Shown here: in pieces, positions 1 to 5,382 of the stretch
How the letters are laid out: every line of letters starts with the position of its first letter
Position numbering within the stretch: position 1 is the stretch's first letter
Translations under genes and position numbers: made by a program
Origin: Anaerolineae bacterium
Lineage (GTDB): Bacteria; Chloroflexota; Anaerolineae; 4572-78; J111
Assembly (NCBI GenBank): GCA_020433785.1
Contig: JAGRCC010001027.1
Span: 1-7,435, forward strand
Length of the DNA: 7,435 nt
Direction: 5' to 3'
The notes under the pieces: generated by a model
What the model was told of the DNA's origin: nothing
The model's database searches: none
Seen by the model: the letters and a program-made list of their open reading frames with translations, nothing else

Positions 1-54
1 TCCTCCTCGAAACACATATAGAGCCAACCAAAATATCCGGAAGTATATCTATCA

Positions 55-144
55 GGACTTACCCAAATGTCCGATTTGTAGCGTAAATTGCCAATTTGCG
101 CCAGGGAACAATTTGGCAAATTGGTCTACACTCTGCGTAAGTCC
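55..144. mobile_element. Possible MITE-like inverted-repeat element
   Basis: The ends form terminal inverted repeats: GGACTTACCCA at 55-65 and, on the other strand, GGACTTACGCA from 144 back to 134 (10 of 11 identical). A second inverted pair lies inside, CCAATTTG at 91-98 with CAAATTGG at 117-124. There is no coding capacity. Ends reading GGACTTACGCA resemble, from memory, termini of small non-autonomous elements in cyanobacteria and related genomes; that is recollection, not a search. A TCTA occurs just outside each end (48-51 and 147-150) but at unequal distances, so a target-site duplication is not established. It could instead be a chance hairpin or a regulatory structure upstream of the CsbD gene. 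Confidence 0.4.
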
Positions 145-360
145 GGTCTATTTGCTAATTCAGGTTACTACTTGAGGTATGTCGCTGCCTGTTACTCCTT
201 AACCATTTGAGCTATCAAAAAATAACTCCGCCTGACACAGAAGTTCGCTCAGGTTAGTGTACGGATCTGCTTTGAATTTTGTTACCATATAGTCAGGTAA
301 ACAAACAGTTGATTTCTTTAGGCCTTGAACTGAAGAATAGACTGAAATCAAATTTAACGT
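145..360. other. Upstream non-coding region of the CsbD gene
   Basis: No gene is supported here. A TATAGT at 289-294 could be a -10 box for the downstream gene, but no matching -35 hexamer lies at normal spacing, so no promoter is called. An in-frame upstream ATG at 279 would add 31 residues to the CsbD protein, but they are unlike the family and have no ribosome-binding site at a useful distance. Confidence 0.4.
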
Positions 361-365
361 GGAGG
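361..365 (+). promoter_or_regulatory. Shine-Dalgarno site deciding the CsbD start
   Basis: GGAGG lies six bases before the ATG at 372. This favours the 65-residue form over the longer in-frame ORF starting at 279, and the 65-residue form also matches normal CsbD family length. Confidence 0.75.
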
Positions 366-371
366 TTAATT

Positions 372-569
372 ATGAACGAAGATATTTTCCAAGGAAAATG
401 GAAACAATTTAAGGGTGAAGTCCAGAAGCAGTGGGGTAAACTCACCAATGATGATGTTGATGTCATTGAAGGTGAACGCACCAAACTGGAAGGCCGGCTG
501 CAAGAACGGTACGGCTATACTAAGGATGAAGCCCGGCGCGAAGTTGATAATTTTATCAACAATCTATAG
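372..569 (+). CDS. CsbD family stress-response protein
   Basis: This is a 65-residue, highly charged, soluble small protein of the CsbD-like family. The family signature is visible from the first residues: NEDIFQGKWKQFKGEVQKQWGKLTNDD, shown here split as NEDIFQGKWKQFKGE (2-16) and QKQWGKLTNDD (18-28), followed by the IEGERTKLEGRLQERYG block (32-48) and a second helix with KDEARREVDNF. In the family (YjbJ in E. coli, CsbD in Bacillus) expression rises under general stress, but the molecular role is unknown. The length equals the family norm and the protein is predicted to be largely helical and cytoplasmic. The last codons contain a short perfect hairpin (GTTGATAA at 543-550, TTATCAAC at 553-560), and a strong terminator follows, so it is probably a single-gene transcript. 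No sigma-factor-specific promoter could be recognised. Confidence 0.93.
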   Translation: MNEDIFQGKWKQFKGEVQKQWGKLTNDDVDVIEGERTKLEGRLQERYGYTKDEARREVDNFINNL

Positions 570-580
570 CGTCTAGTTAA

Positions 581-618
581 ACAGAGTAGCTGTCACTGCG
601 ACAGCTACTCTGTTTTTT
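581..618 (+). terminator. Intrinsic terminator after the CsbD gene
   Basis: ACAGAGTAGCTGTC (581-594) pairs perfectly with GACAGCTACTCTGT (600-613) around a 5-base loop, and a run of six T covers 613-618. It starts 11 bases after the CsbD stop codon and separates that gene from the membrane-protein genes. The stem is fully symmetrical, but the upstream side has no long A run, so it works best on the + strand. Confidence 0.92.
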
Positions 619-682
619 GTTAATTTAGATGTCATATCGTTTCAAATCAAGAAGCTAATGATCTGCCCGAAAGGAGTCGAAC

Positions 683-1525
683 GTGAGTGTATCTGTCAGT
701 CAACATGCCAAAGGAGCGATTAGGGTAGCCAGCCCCTGGATAGAATGGTTAGCCCGATTGGGTTTTGCGGCTAAGGGAGTGGTGTATGCGCTCATCGGCG
801 TTTTGGCTGTGCAGTACGCTTTCGGCCAAGGCGGTGAGGCCACCGGTACAACCGGCGCTCTAGAAACCATTGCCGGCGAACCGTTTGGTCAAATTCTTTT
901 AGTGCTTATCGCGTTAGGGTTGGTCGGCTATGCGGTTTGGCAGCTTATGCGAGCGGCAATGGATACCGATAGCGAGGGGGCCGACGCGACGGGCATTGTT
1001 AAACGCATCGGTTATGCCTGCAGCGGCATTGTGCATTTTGGGTTGGCGGTGATTGCAGCGGGCATGGCCATCGGGGCTGTGGCCGGCGGCAGCGGCGGCG
1101 ACTCAAGCGTCGTCAATTGGACGGCGACCCTCATGAGCCAACCGTTCGGTCGCTGGCTGGTTGGCCTTGGCGGCGTCATTGGTATCGGCGTTGGCTTGTA
1201 TCGCATCTACAAAGGCTATTCGATCGAGTTCAAGAACGAACTAAATCTAAGCCAAATGAGCGCGACCGAACGCCAATGGACCATCTACATGGGTCGAGCC
1301 GGCTTAGCCGCGCAAGGGATTGTGTTTGCTATGGTCGGCAGTTTCTTTGTGCAAGCGGCCGTCCAGTACGATCCCAATGAAGCGCGTGGTTTAGGGGGCG
1401 CTTTGCAATCTTTAGCCGAACAGCCTTATGGCCCCTGGCTGCTGGCCATTGTCGCTCTGGGATTAGTGGCTCATGGGATTTACATGTTTATTCTGTCGTA
1501 TTATCGCCGGATCGAAACGGTTTAG
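683..1525 (+). CDS. DUF1206 domain membrane protein (three repeats)
   Basis: The 280-residue integral membrane protein is built from three homologous two-helix repeats, the layout of DUF1206 proteins. The repeats cover roughly residues 19-94, 106-184 and 199-278. Each starts with an aromatic/Arg-Gly entry (ARLGFAAKGVVY, KRIGYACSGIVH, GRAGLAAQGIVF), has a Gly-rich loop ending in a PFG or PYG turn (EPFGQ, QPFGRW, QPYGPW), and closes with a second Gly-rich helix (ALGLVGYAVWQ, GIGVGLYRIYKG, ALGLVAHGIYMF). Six transmembrane segments are expected. The function of the family is unknown. Translation starts at GTG 683, with AAGGAG at 671-676 six bases upstream. The YihY/BrkB gene follows after 91 bp on the same strand with no clear terminator between, so co-transcription is possible. 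Product family is secure; biochemical role is not. Confidence 0.92.
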   Translation: MSVSVSQHAKGAIRVASPWIEWLARLGFAAKGVVYALIGVLAVQYAFGQGGEATGTTGALETIAGEPFGQILLVLIALGLVGYAVWQLMRAAMDTDSEGADATGIVKRIGYACSGIVHFGLAVIAAGMAIGAVAGGSGGDSSVVNWTATLMSQPFGRWLVGLGGVIGIGVGLYRIYKGYSIEFKNELNLSQMSATERQWTIYMGRAGLAAQGIVFAMVGSFFVQAAVQYDPNEARGLGGALQSLAEQPYGPWLLAIVALGLVAHGIYMFILSYYRRIETV

Positions 1526-1616
1526 AAGAGATACTAAACGATAACGTGCCAGTGAAAGGATTTCAAGCGGAAGCCTCGTCTTGAATGGGTTTTAATCAAT
1601 CAGGAGTTATGGACGA

Positions 1617-2726
1617 ATGAAACTGTTATTTGACCTACTAAAGCAAACATTTTCAGAATGGCAGGAGGACAAGGCTTCAAGGCTGGCCGCCGCACTGGCC
1701 TATTACACCGTTTTTTCATTGGCGCCCCTGGTGATTATTATTGTGAGTTTGATCAGTTTCTTCTTCGATCAGCAAACCGCCGGTCAATATCTGGTGGACC
1801 AAACCCAATCTCTGGTCGGCCGACAAAACGGCGAGCTGATCCAGTCGATCATCCAAAACAACAGCCAGCCTTCAACCAGTTTGGTGGCCACGCTCATCGG
1901 GCTTGGCACGTTACTGTTTGGGGCCACCGGTGTTTTTGCCCAACTACAAGACTCGCTCAATACGGTTTGGGGCGTGGCGCCGCGGCCGGACAAGGGCCTT
2001 ATGCTCACCATTAAAACCCGCTTCACCTCGCTTACAGTTGTGTTAGGCATTGGCTTTTTACTGCTGGTTTCCTTAGTGGTGAGTATTGTTTTATCGGCGC
2101 TTAATAACCACCTCCTCGGCTGGGTCCCCGACTATTTGGCGATGGGACAGATTTTGAACTTTCTTATTTCTTTTGGGGTGATTACCTTGCTCTTTGCCAT
2201 GATTTTTAAGCTGCTACCAGACGTTGAAATTGAATGGGGCGACGTTTGGATGGGGGCGACCGTCACCGCGTTACTATTTGTGCTGGGCAAATCTCTTTTG
2301 AGCTATTACATCGGCAGCCAGAGCTTCGACTCAACCTATGGTGCGGCCGGTTCGCTGCTGGTATTGCTGCTGTGGGTGTACTATTCTGTCCAAATTTTCT
2401 TGTTTGGGGCCGAATTTACCCAGGTCTATGCTAAGCGCTACGGCTCCCGCCTGTTGCCCACTGACGATGCTATCCCCTTGACGCCGGAGATGCGCGCCAG
2501 ACAGGGCATTCCCCGGCATGCAGAAGTCGCGGCCATTATGGCGCTTCAGTCAAAGGAAGCTGCCACGTCGGGGTTTGCGGCGAATGGAACCAAACCAATT
2601 ACCCTTGAAGCTGTGCCTAGAGACCGCTTCCTGACAATTTTGGTCAGTCTGTTTATGGCCGGCATCTTTATACGAGGTCTGTTCACATCCCCAGATCGAT
2701 CCAAACAAGACGAAGCCGTTGCTTAA
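1617..2726 (+). CDS. YihY/BrkB family inner-membrane protein
   Basis: This 369-residue polytopic protein has the hallmark N-terminal block of the YihY/BrkB family: W15, ED at 17-18, then RLAAALAYYTVFSLAPLVII (22-41) running into the first membrane helix. Further hydrophobic segments lie near 88-110, 138-162, 177-200, 210-232 and 243-270. The last contains the equally typical block SFDSTYGAAGSLLVLLLWV (236-254), then FGAEFTQVYAKRYG. The 100-residue C-terminal tail is polar and ends in an extra hydrophobic segment (338-356), beyond the usual ~280-300-residue core. The family was once annotated as ribonuclease BN by mistake; its transport role is unproven. An AGGAG at 1602-1606 precedes the ATG. 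A three-codon ORF (ATG 1609 to TGA 1620) overlaps the start as ATGA, which might be incidental. Confidence 0.93.
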   Translation: MKLLFDLLKQTFSEWQEDKASRLAAALAYYTVFSLAPLVIIIVSLISFFFDQQTAGQYLVDQTQSLVGRQNGELIQSIIQNNSQPSTSLVATLIGLGTLLFGATGVFAQLQDSLNTVWGVAPRPDKGLMLTIKTRFTSLTVVLGIGFLLLVSLVVSIVLSALNNHLLGWVPDYLAMGQILNFLISFGVITLLFAMIFKLLPDVEIEWGDVWMGATVTALLFVLGKSLLSYYIGSQSFDSTYGAAGSLLVLLLWVYYSVQIFLFGAEFTQVYAKRYGSRLLPTDDAIPLTPEMRARQGIPRHAEVAAIMALQSKEAATSGFAANGTKPITLEAVPRDRFLTILVSLFMAGIFIRGLFTSPDRSKQDEAVA

Positions 2727-2752
2727 AGTTTATTCAGAAAGCGAACCACGCT

Positions 2753-3583
2753 GTGGCTACCATAAAGACCGAACAACAAGATCGCCGTGAAGCTCAAAAA
2801 CGCCTGGCTCCCCGGGCCGCGGCCGTGTATGAAACCATCCGCCACGAGGGCGAAGATGAGCTCGAACGCTCGTCGGCCGGCTTAAGCTGGTCGGGGTTGG
2901 CGGCGGGTTTATCGATGGGCTTTTCGTTTTTGGCCGAAGCGTTGTTACACGCCCGGCTGCCCGACGCCCCTTGGCGACCACTGATCGCTGAAGTGGGCTA
3001 CAGCGTCGGCTTCCTGATGGTGATTTTGGGCCGTCAGCAGCTTTTTACGGAGAATACCTTAACGCCGATTCTGGAACTACTTAACCGGTGGGATCACAAA
3101 ACGTTAAAGAATGTAGCGCGTTTGTGGGGGATTGTCTTAGCGGCTAATCTGCTGGGTGGCTTTATCTTTGCCTGGGTATTGGGCAATACGACCGTGGTTG
3201 AAGCGGAAATGAAAGAGGTTTTAACCGTTGTCGGCCATCAGGCCCTCATCGGCGATTTTTGGACGACGCTGCTGCGGGGCGTTTTTGCCGGCTGGCTGAT
3301 CGCTCTGATGGTCTGGTTGTTACCTTTTGCCGAAACGGCCAGGGTGGGCGTGATCATTATCATCACCTACCTTATTGGTATCGGCGAATTTCCCCATATT
3401 ATCGCCGGCTCGATTGAGGTGCTTTATCTGGTGGTTATTAATGAAGCAACCTGGAGCCAGTTTTTCACGAGCTTTTTTGTGCCAACGCTGTTAGGCAACA
3501 CGATTGGCGGCGTGACGTTAGTAGCCGCTATCAACTACGCCCAAGTGGCGTCTGACCAGCCGGCGGCTCGATATGATGCTTAA
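2753..3583 (+). CDS. Formate/nitrite transporter family protein (YfdC-like)
   Basis: A 276-residue member of the formate/nitrite transporter (FNT) fold, which forms pentameric channels for small monovalent anions. After a charged ~40-residue N-terminus come SGLAAGLSMGFSFLAEA (47-63), the loop GRQQLFTENTLTPIL (93-107), LRGVFAGWLIALMVWLLPFAE (split: LRGVFAGW 174-181 and LIALMVWLLPFAE 182-194), GEFPHIIAGSIEVLY (211-225) and FVPTLLGNTIGGVTLVAAIN (242-261). FPHIIAGS aligns with FEHSIANM of FocA, so His215 would be the central pore histidine. Where FocA and NirC have an NWLV-type motif, this protein has GWLI, as in the less studied YfdC-like branch, so formate or nitrite should not be assumed. The GTG start at 2753 has no good Shine-Dalgarno site, and only 26 bp separate it from the YihY gene, suggesting translation linked to that gene. 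A start a few codons later is possible. Confidence 0.9.
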   Translation: MATIKTEQQDRREAQKRLAPRAAAVYETIRHEGEDELERSSAGLSWSGLAAGLSMGFSFLAEALLHARLPDAPWRPLIAEVGYSVGFLMVILGRQQLFTENTLTPILELLNRWDHKTLKNVARLWGIVLAANLLGGFIFAWVLGNTTVVEAEMKEVLTVVGHQALIGDFWTTLLRGVFAGWLIALMVWLLPFAETARVGVIIIITYLIGIGEFPHIIAGSIEVLYLVVINEATWSQFFTSFFVPTLLGNTIGGVTLVAAINYAQVASDQPAARYDA

Positions 3584-3594
3584 TTAACCCTGAG

Positions 3595-3843
3595 ATGGAT
3601 TTTTGTAACGCCCATCAAGCGTTGCTGGCCGTCCTTAAACAATTTCCTCCGGAGCGCCTGGTTGATAAACCAGTTCGTGACACCCTCGCTGACCAAATTT
3701 ATCGACGGCATACCCAGTGTTATGAGCGAGTTTGGATCGCTGAAGGTGCTGAGAAAAATGAGGGCGCTGAGGGGGCATCTTGTAGCAGCAGTCGCCTAAT
3801 GGTATCCAAGCAATGGGTTTCGGTTGAAGACCAGCGGGTTTAG
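3595..3843 (+). CDS. Hypothetical small ORF with AEG tripeptide repeat
   Basis: An 82-codon ORF begins 11 bp after the FNT gene; I do not recognise the product. The first ~48 residues look like a real soluble helical protein (QALLAVLKQFPPERLVDKPV, then DTLADQIYRRH and CYERVWIAE). From residue 49 the sequence turns into AEG-AEK-NEG-AEG, encoded by a degenerate 9-bp tandem repeat at 3740-3775, followed by a serine-rich tail with no family character. The ORF may therefore be the front of a gene whose end was replaced by repeat growth or rearrangement. Only GAG just before the ATG could serve as a weak ribosome-binding site. It carries no membrane segment or signal peptide. Whether it is expressed is uncertain. 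Confidence 0.4.
   Translation: MDFCNAHQALLAVLKQFPPERLVDKPVRDTLADQIYRRHTQCYERVWIAEGAEKNEGAEGASCSSSRLMVSKQWVSVEDQRV
3740..3775 (+). repeat. Degenerate 9-bp tandem repeat (four units)
   Basis: Units are GCTGAAGGT, GCTGAGAAA, AATGAGGGC and GCTGAGGGG. They lie in frame in the small ORF and encode AEG, AEK, NEG and AEG. Confidence 0.6.
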
Positions 3844-3908
3844 GACCTTTCAGCGGCCTCAGCGATCCGAGGCGTCAGTTCGCCCCCAAGGTGAAACGCA
3901 CCCTATAT

Positions 3909-3935
3909 TTGACTATGGTTGCAGGTTCGTATAAT
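3909..3935 (+). promoter_or_regulatory. Promoter-like site before the chimeric ORF
   Basis: TTGACT at 3909-3914 and a perfect TATAAT at 3930-3935 are separated by 15 bp, which is short for a sigma-70-type promoter (17 is usual). It points to the methyltransferase fragment that starts at 4018, leaving a leader of about 75 bases. Within that leader, GTTGAG (3945-3950) and CTCAAC (3967-3972) form an inverted repeat around a GGAGG at 3951-3955, and GAGCG/CGCTC (4004-4008, 4013-4017) form a hairpin directly before the ATG. This may be the original promoter of the now truncated gene. Confidence 0.4.
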
Positions 3936-4017
3936 ACGCTGTACGTTGAGGGAGGTCAATGCTACTCTCAACATACCGTTACCCAATCTTGACCTAAGAC
4001 AAAGAGCGTGACCGCTC

Positions 4018-4122
4018 ATGAACTGGCAAACCAAAGCAAAAATCCAAAACCTGGTGGCCTCGTTACCGGCCGCTATGGCCGATCCCGTGTACTACTTTAT
4101 CCAACGCCGATTTGGCGGATTG
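4018..4122 (+). pseudogene. SAM-dependent methyltransferase, N-terminal fragment
   Basis: The first 35 codons, MNWQTKAKIQNLVASLPAAM followed by ADPVYYFIQRRFGGL, match the N-terminal wording I know from class I SAM-dependent methyltransferases of Chloroflexota and relatives (pattern MNWxTKAxIQN...LP...YYxxQRxFGGL). This stretch precedes the methyltransferase fold. The SAM-binding glycine-rich loop and everything after it are absent, so no activity is possible. At about position 4122 the reading frame continues without a stop into an unrelated RHS-like stretch. The ATG at 4018 has no convincing Shine-Dalgarno site. Recognition rests on recalled family wording, and a similarity search would be decisive. 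It appears to be a truncated copy that kept its promoter region. Confidence 0.6.
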
Positions 4123-4366
4123 TGCACAACTGCTAGCGACACAATGACCAACACCTGGGATGCCGCCAACCGGCTACTAGCGGTCAGCCGTCAGCAATCA
4201 GCCGTCAGCAACGTTTACAACGGAGTGGGTGACCGCGTCGGCCAAACCGTCGAGAGCGCGCCTACCGACTTCGCCTTAGACTCAGCCTTAGCCTCCCCGG
4301 AAGTGATCTACACCAGCCAGAGCGTGATCTACCCTTCGACTGCGCCCTTCGTCAAGCTATGGCTTT
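4123..4366 (+). pseudogene. RHS-repeat protein fragment, fused in frame
   Basis: Residues 37-100 of the ORF that starts at 4018 read like the core of an RHS/YD-repeat protein: TNTWDAANRLLAV, then VYNGVGDRVGQTV and TDFALDSALASPEVIYTS. Intact RHS proteins are large surface or toxin-delivery shells of a thousand residues or more, so only about 65 codons remain, without the signal, the rest of the barrel or the toxin tip. Between the two RHS blocks sits a TCAGCNN heptad run (4184-4211) that replaces the usual short loop. Past 4330 the sequence holds two CCCTTCG words 13 bp apart (4332-4338 and 4345-4351) and then enters the 41-bp array. The open frame continues to 4431, but that part is translated repeat DNA. 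It is gene debris. Confidence 0.6.
4184..4211 (+). repeat. Heptad tandem repeat TCAGCNN (four units)
   Basis: TCAGCCG and TCAGCAA alternate twice, giving a perfect 14-bp unit repeated in tandem (4184-4197 and 4198-4211). It lies in frame within the RHS fragment and encodes the low-complexity SRQQSAVSN part. Confidence 0.8.
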
Positions 4367-4979
4367 CCTCTTTTTCAACGATTTTTATCAGATTCGCCCA
4401 TTATATCCAATTTTTCCAACGATTCTTATAATGCAAGCCAATTCTATCAAATTTTTTCCGCTATTTCGATCAAAAATCACCGTTGGCTAAAATTTTTTCC
4501 GCGATCACGATCGAAAATCGCCGATCAATCCAATTTTTCCAACGATTCTTATAATACAAGCTAATTGTATCAAATTTTTTCCAACGAATCGATCGAAAAT
4601 CGCCGATCAATCCAATTTTTCCAACGATTCTTATAATGCAGGCCAATTGTATCAAATTTTTTCCAATAAATCGATCGAAAATTGCCGTTGGCTAAAATTT
4701 TTTCCGCGATCACGATAGTCAAAGGGGGATCGGCTGAAATTTTTTGACGAATTTCGATCGAAAACGGCGGATTTTTTTTATGAGATCACGGAATCTAATA
4801 GCCGAAAGGGGATCGCCTGGAATTTTTTCCGTGATCGCGATCGTGAAAGGGGGATCGGTTGAAATTTTTTGACGAATTTCGATCCCAAATGCCGGATATT
4901 TTTCACGGACTCGCCGCCAGCGATCTCAAATGCCGGATTTTTTGGGAGGGACTCGGGTAAAGCGACCATGATCGGGCGG
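4367..4979. repeat. Degenerate ~41-bp tandem repeat array, about 15 units
   Basis: Seven consecutive units from 4407 to 4693 are each exactly 41 bp; flanking units are 40, 42 or 43 bp, with two pairs of uneven units (35 plus 48, 35 plus 41). Every unit opens with an A/T block such as CAAATTTTTTCC. Two types alternate. Type a (4407, 4530, 4612; a worn copy at 4367) shares CCAATTTTTCCAACGATTCT followed by TATAAT. Type b (4448, 4489, 4571, 4653) carries GATCGAAAATCG near its middle and ends near GATCAAT or GTTGGCT. From 4694 the units diverge and contain AAAGGGGGATCGG. A 77-bp pair of units recurs at 4694-4771 and 4819-4896. There are 18 GATC sites between 4441 and 4980. Open frames crossing it are repeat translations, not genes. 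Units touch without unique spacers, so it is not CRISPR. Function unknown. Confidence 0.85.
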
Positions 4980-5233
4980 TTTGGCAGGCGTCTATTGTTG
5001 ATTTCCGAACTTGAATATTATGAAAAGTTTTGGTAGAATGGAGTCACTAATTCCCCTTATTATCTGGAATGATTTTGGCTTAGGCTTTTTAACACCCAGC
5101 AAAGCTGCCACCATTAGCGCGACTGCATTTCATCGAAAATTTCGCCTGATAAGCTATTTTCGTTGCTTAGTATCAATCTGGCCGAATACTAAGCCATTTG
5201 AACCATTTGTAGATAATAGACATTATTGGAAAT
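4980..5233. other. Non-coding stretch with no recognised gene
   Basis: An open frame at 5011-5235 (74 codons) covers this stretch, but its start lies inside a better-supported promoter, it has no ribosome-binding site, and the product matches nothing I know. The minus strand is interrupted by stops. Base composition is AT-rich. The stretch may be a long leader or decayed DNA between the array and the recombinase gene. Confidence 0.5.
5011..5039 (+). promoter_or_regulatory. Sigma-70-type promoter upstream of the recombinase region
   Basis: TTGAAT at 5011-5016 and TAGAAT at 5034-5039 are separated by exactly 17 bp, and the spacer is AT-rich. It reads toward the recombinase gene 340 bp away with no terminator between them, so it may drive that gene with a long leader holding the 84-bp inverted repeat. 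Confidence 0.5.
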
Positions 5234-5317
5234 AGGTGACAATCACTTTTTACGACTAAATATAAGGCGAAATGGGTAGAACCTGCTCGATATTTAGAGG
5301 GTAAGTGACTGTCACCT
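5234..5317. repeat. 84-bp nested inverted repeat before the recombinase gene
   Basis: AGGTGACAATCACTT at 5234-5248 is matched on the opposite strand by AGGTGACAGTCACTT (5317 back to 5303), 14 of 15 identical. A second pair sits inside, CTAAATAT at 5256-5263 and ATATTTAG at 5290-5297, with nearly the same centre. Each outer arm is itself almost palindromic (GTGAC...TCAC). The whole could fold as one long hairpin, act as paired operators, or be a small MITE. An in-frame GTG at 5305, which would lengthen the recombinase, lies inside the right arm. Confidence 0.65.
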
Positions 5318-5370
5318 TAAATCCTATAAACTCTAATGGGTCTACAATCTCTGTGACGCTAAACTGCTCT

Positions 5371-5375
5371 AAGGA
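5371..5375 (+). promoter_or_regulatory. Shine-Dalgarno site deciding the recombinase start
   Basis: AAGGA lies seven bases before the ATG at 5383. This supports the 295-residue form over the 321-residue form from GTG 5305, whose extra 26 residues come partly from the inverted repeat and are unlike Xer proteins. Confidence 0.65.
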
Positions 5376-5382
5376 ACATACA

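Noticed and set aside
1012..1380. Additional ORFs overlapping the DUF1206 gene on both strands
   Set aside because: They are reading-frame shadows of a clear, full-length conserved gene.
1609..1620. Three-codon upstream ORF overlapping the YihY start
   Set aside because: The Shine-Dalgarno site is only two bases away from its ATG, too close for use; it is probably chance.
3959..3997. 12-codon ORF after GGAGG at 3951-3955
   Set aside because: Spacing from GGAGG is only three bases and nothing suggests a leader peptide; noted only as part of the leader hairpin.
4470..4655. Minus-strand ORF within the repeat array
   Set aside because: It is translated tandem repeat (three 41-bp units make 41 codons), has no start signal and no family character.
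4407..4979. CRISPR array
   Set aside because: The 41-bp units touch each other with no unique spacers, the units vary, and no cas gene is in the window.
5011..5235. 74-codon ORF as a gene
   Set aside because: Its start lies within a good promoter, there is no Shine-Dalgarno site, and the product is unlike any family I know.
5305..5382. N-terminal extension of the recombinase from GTG 5305
   Set aside because: It has no ribosome-binding site, part of it is encoded by the inverted repeat, and a well-spaced AAGGA precedes the ATG at 5383.
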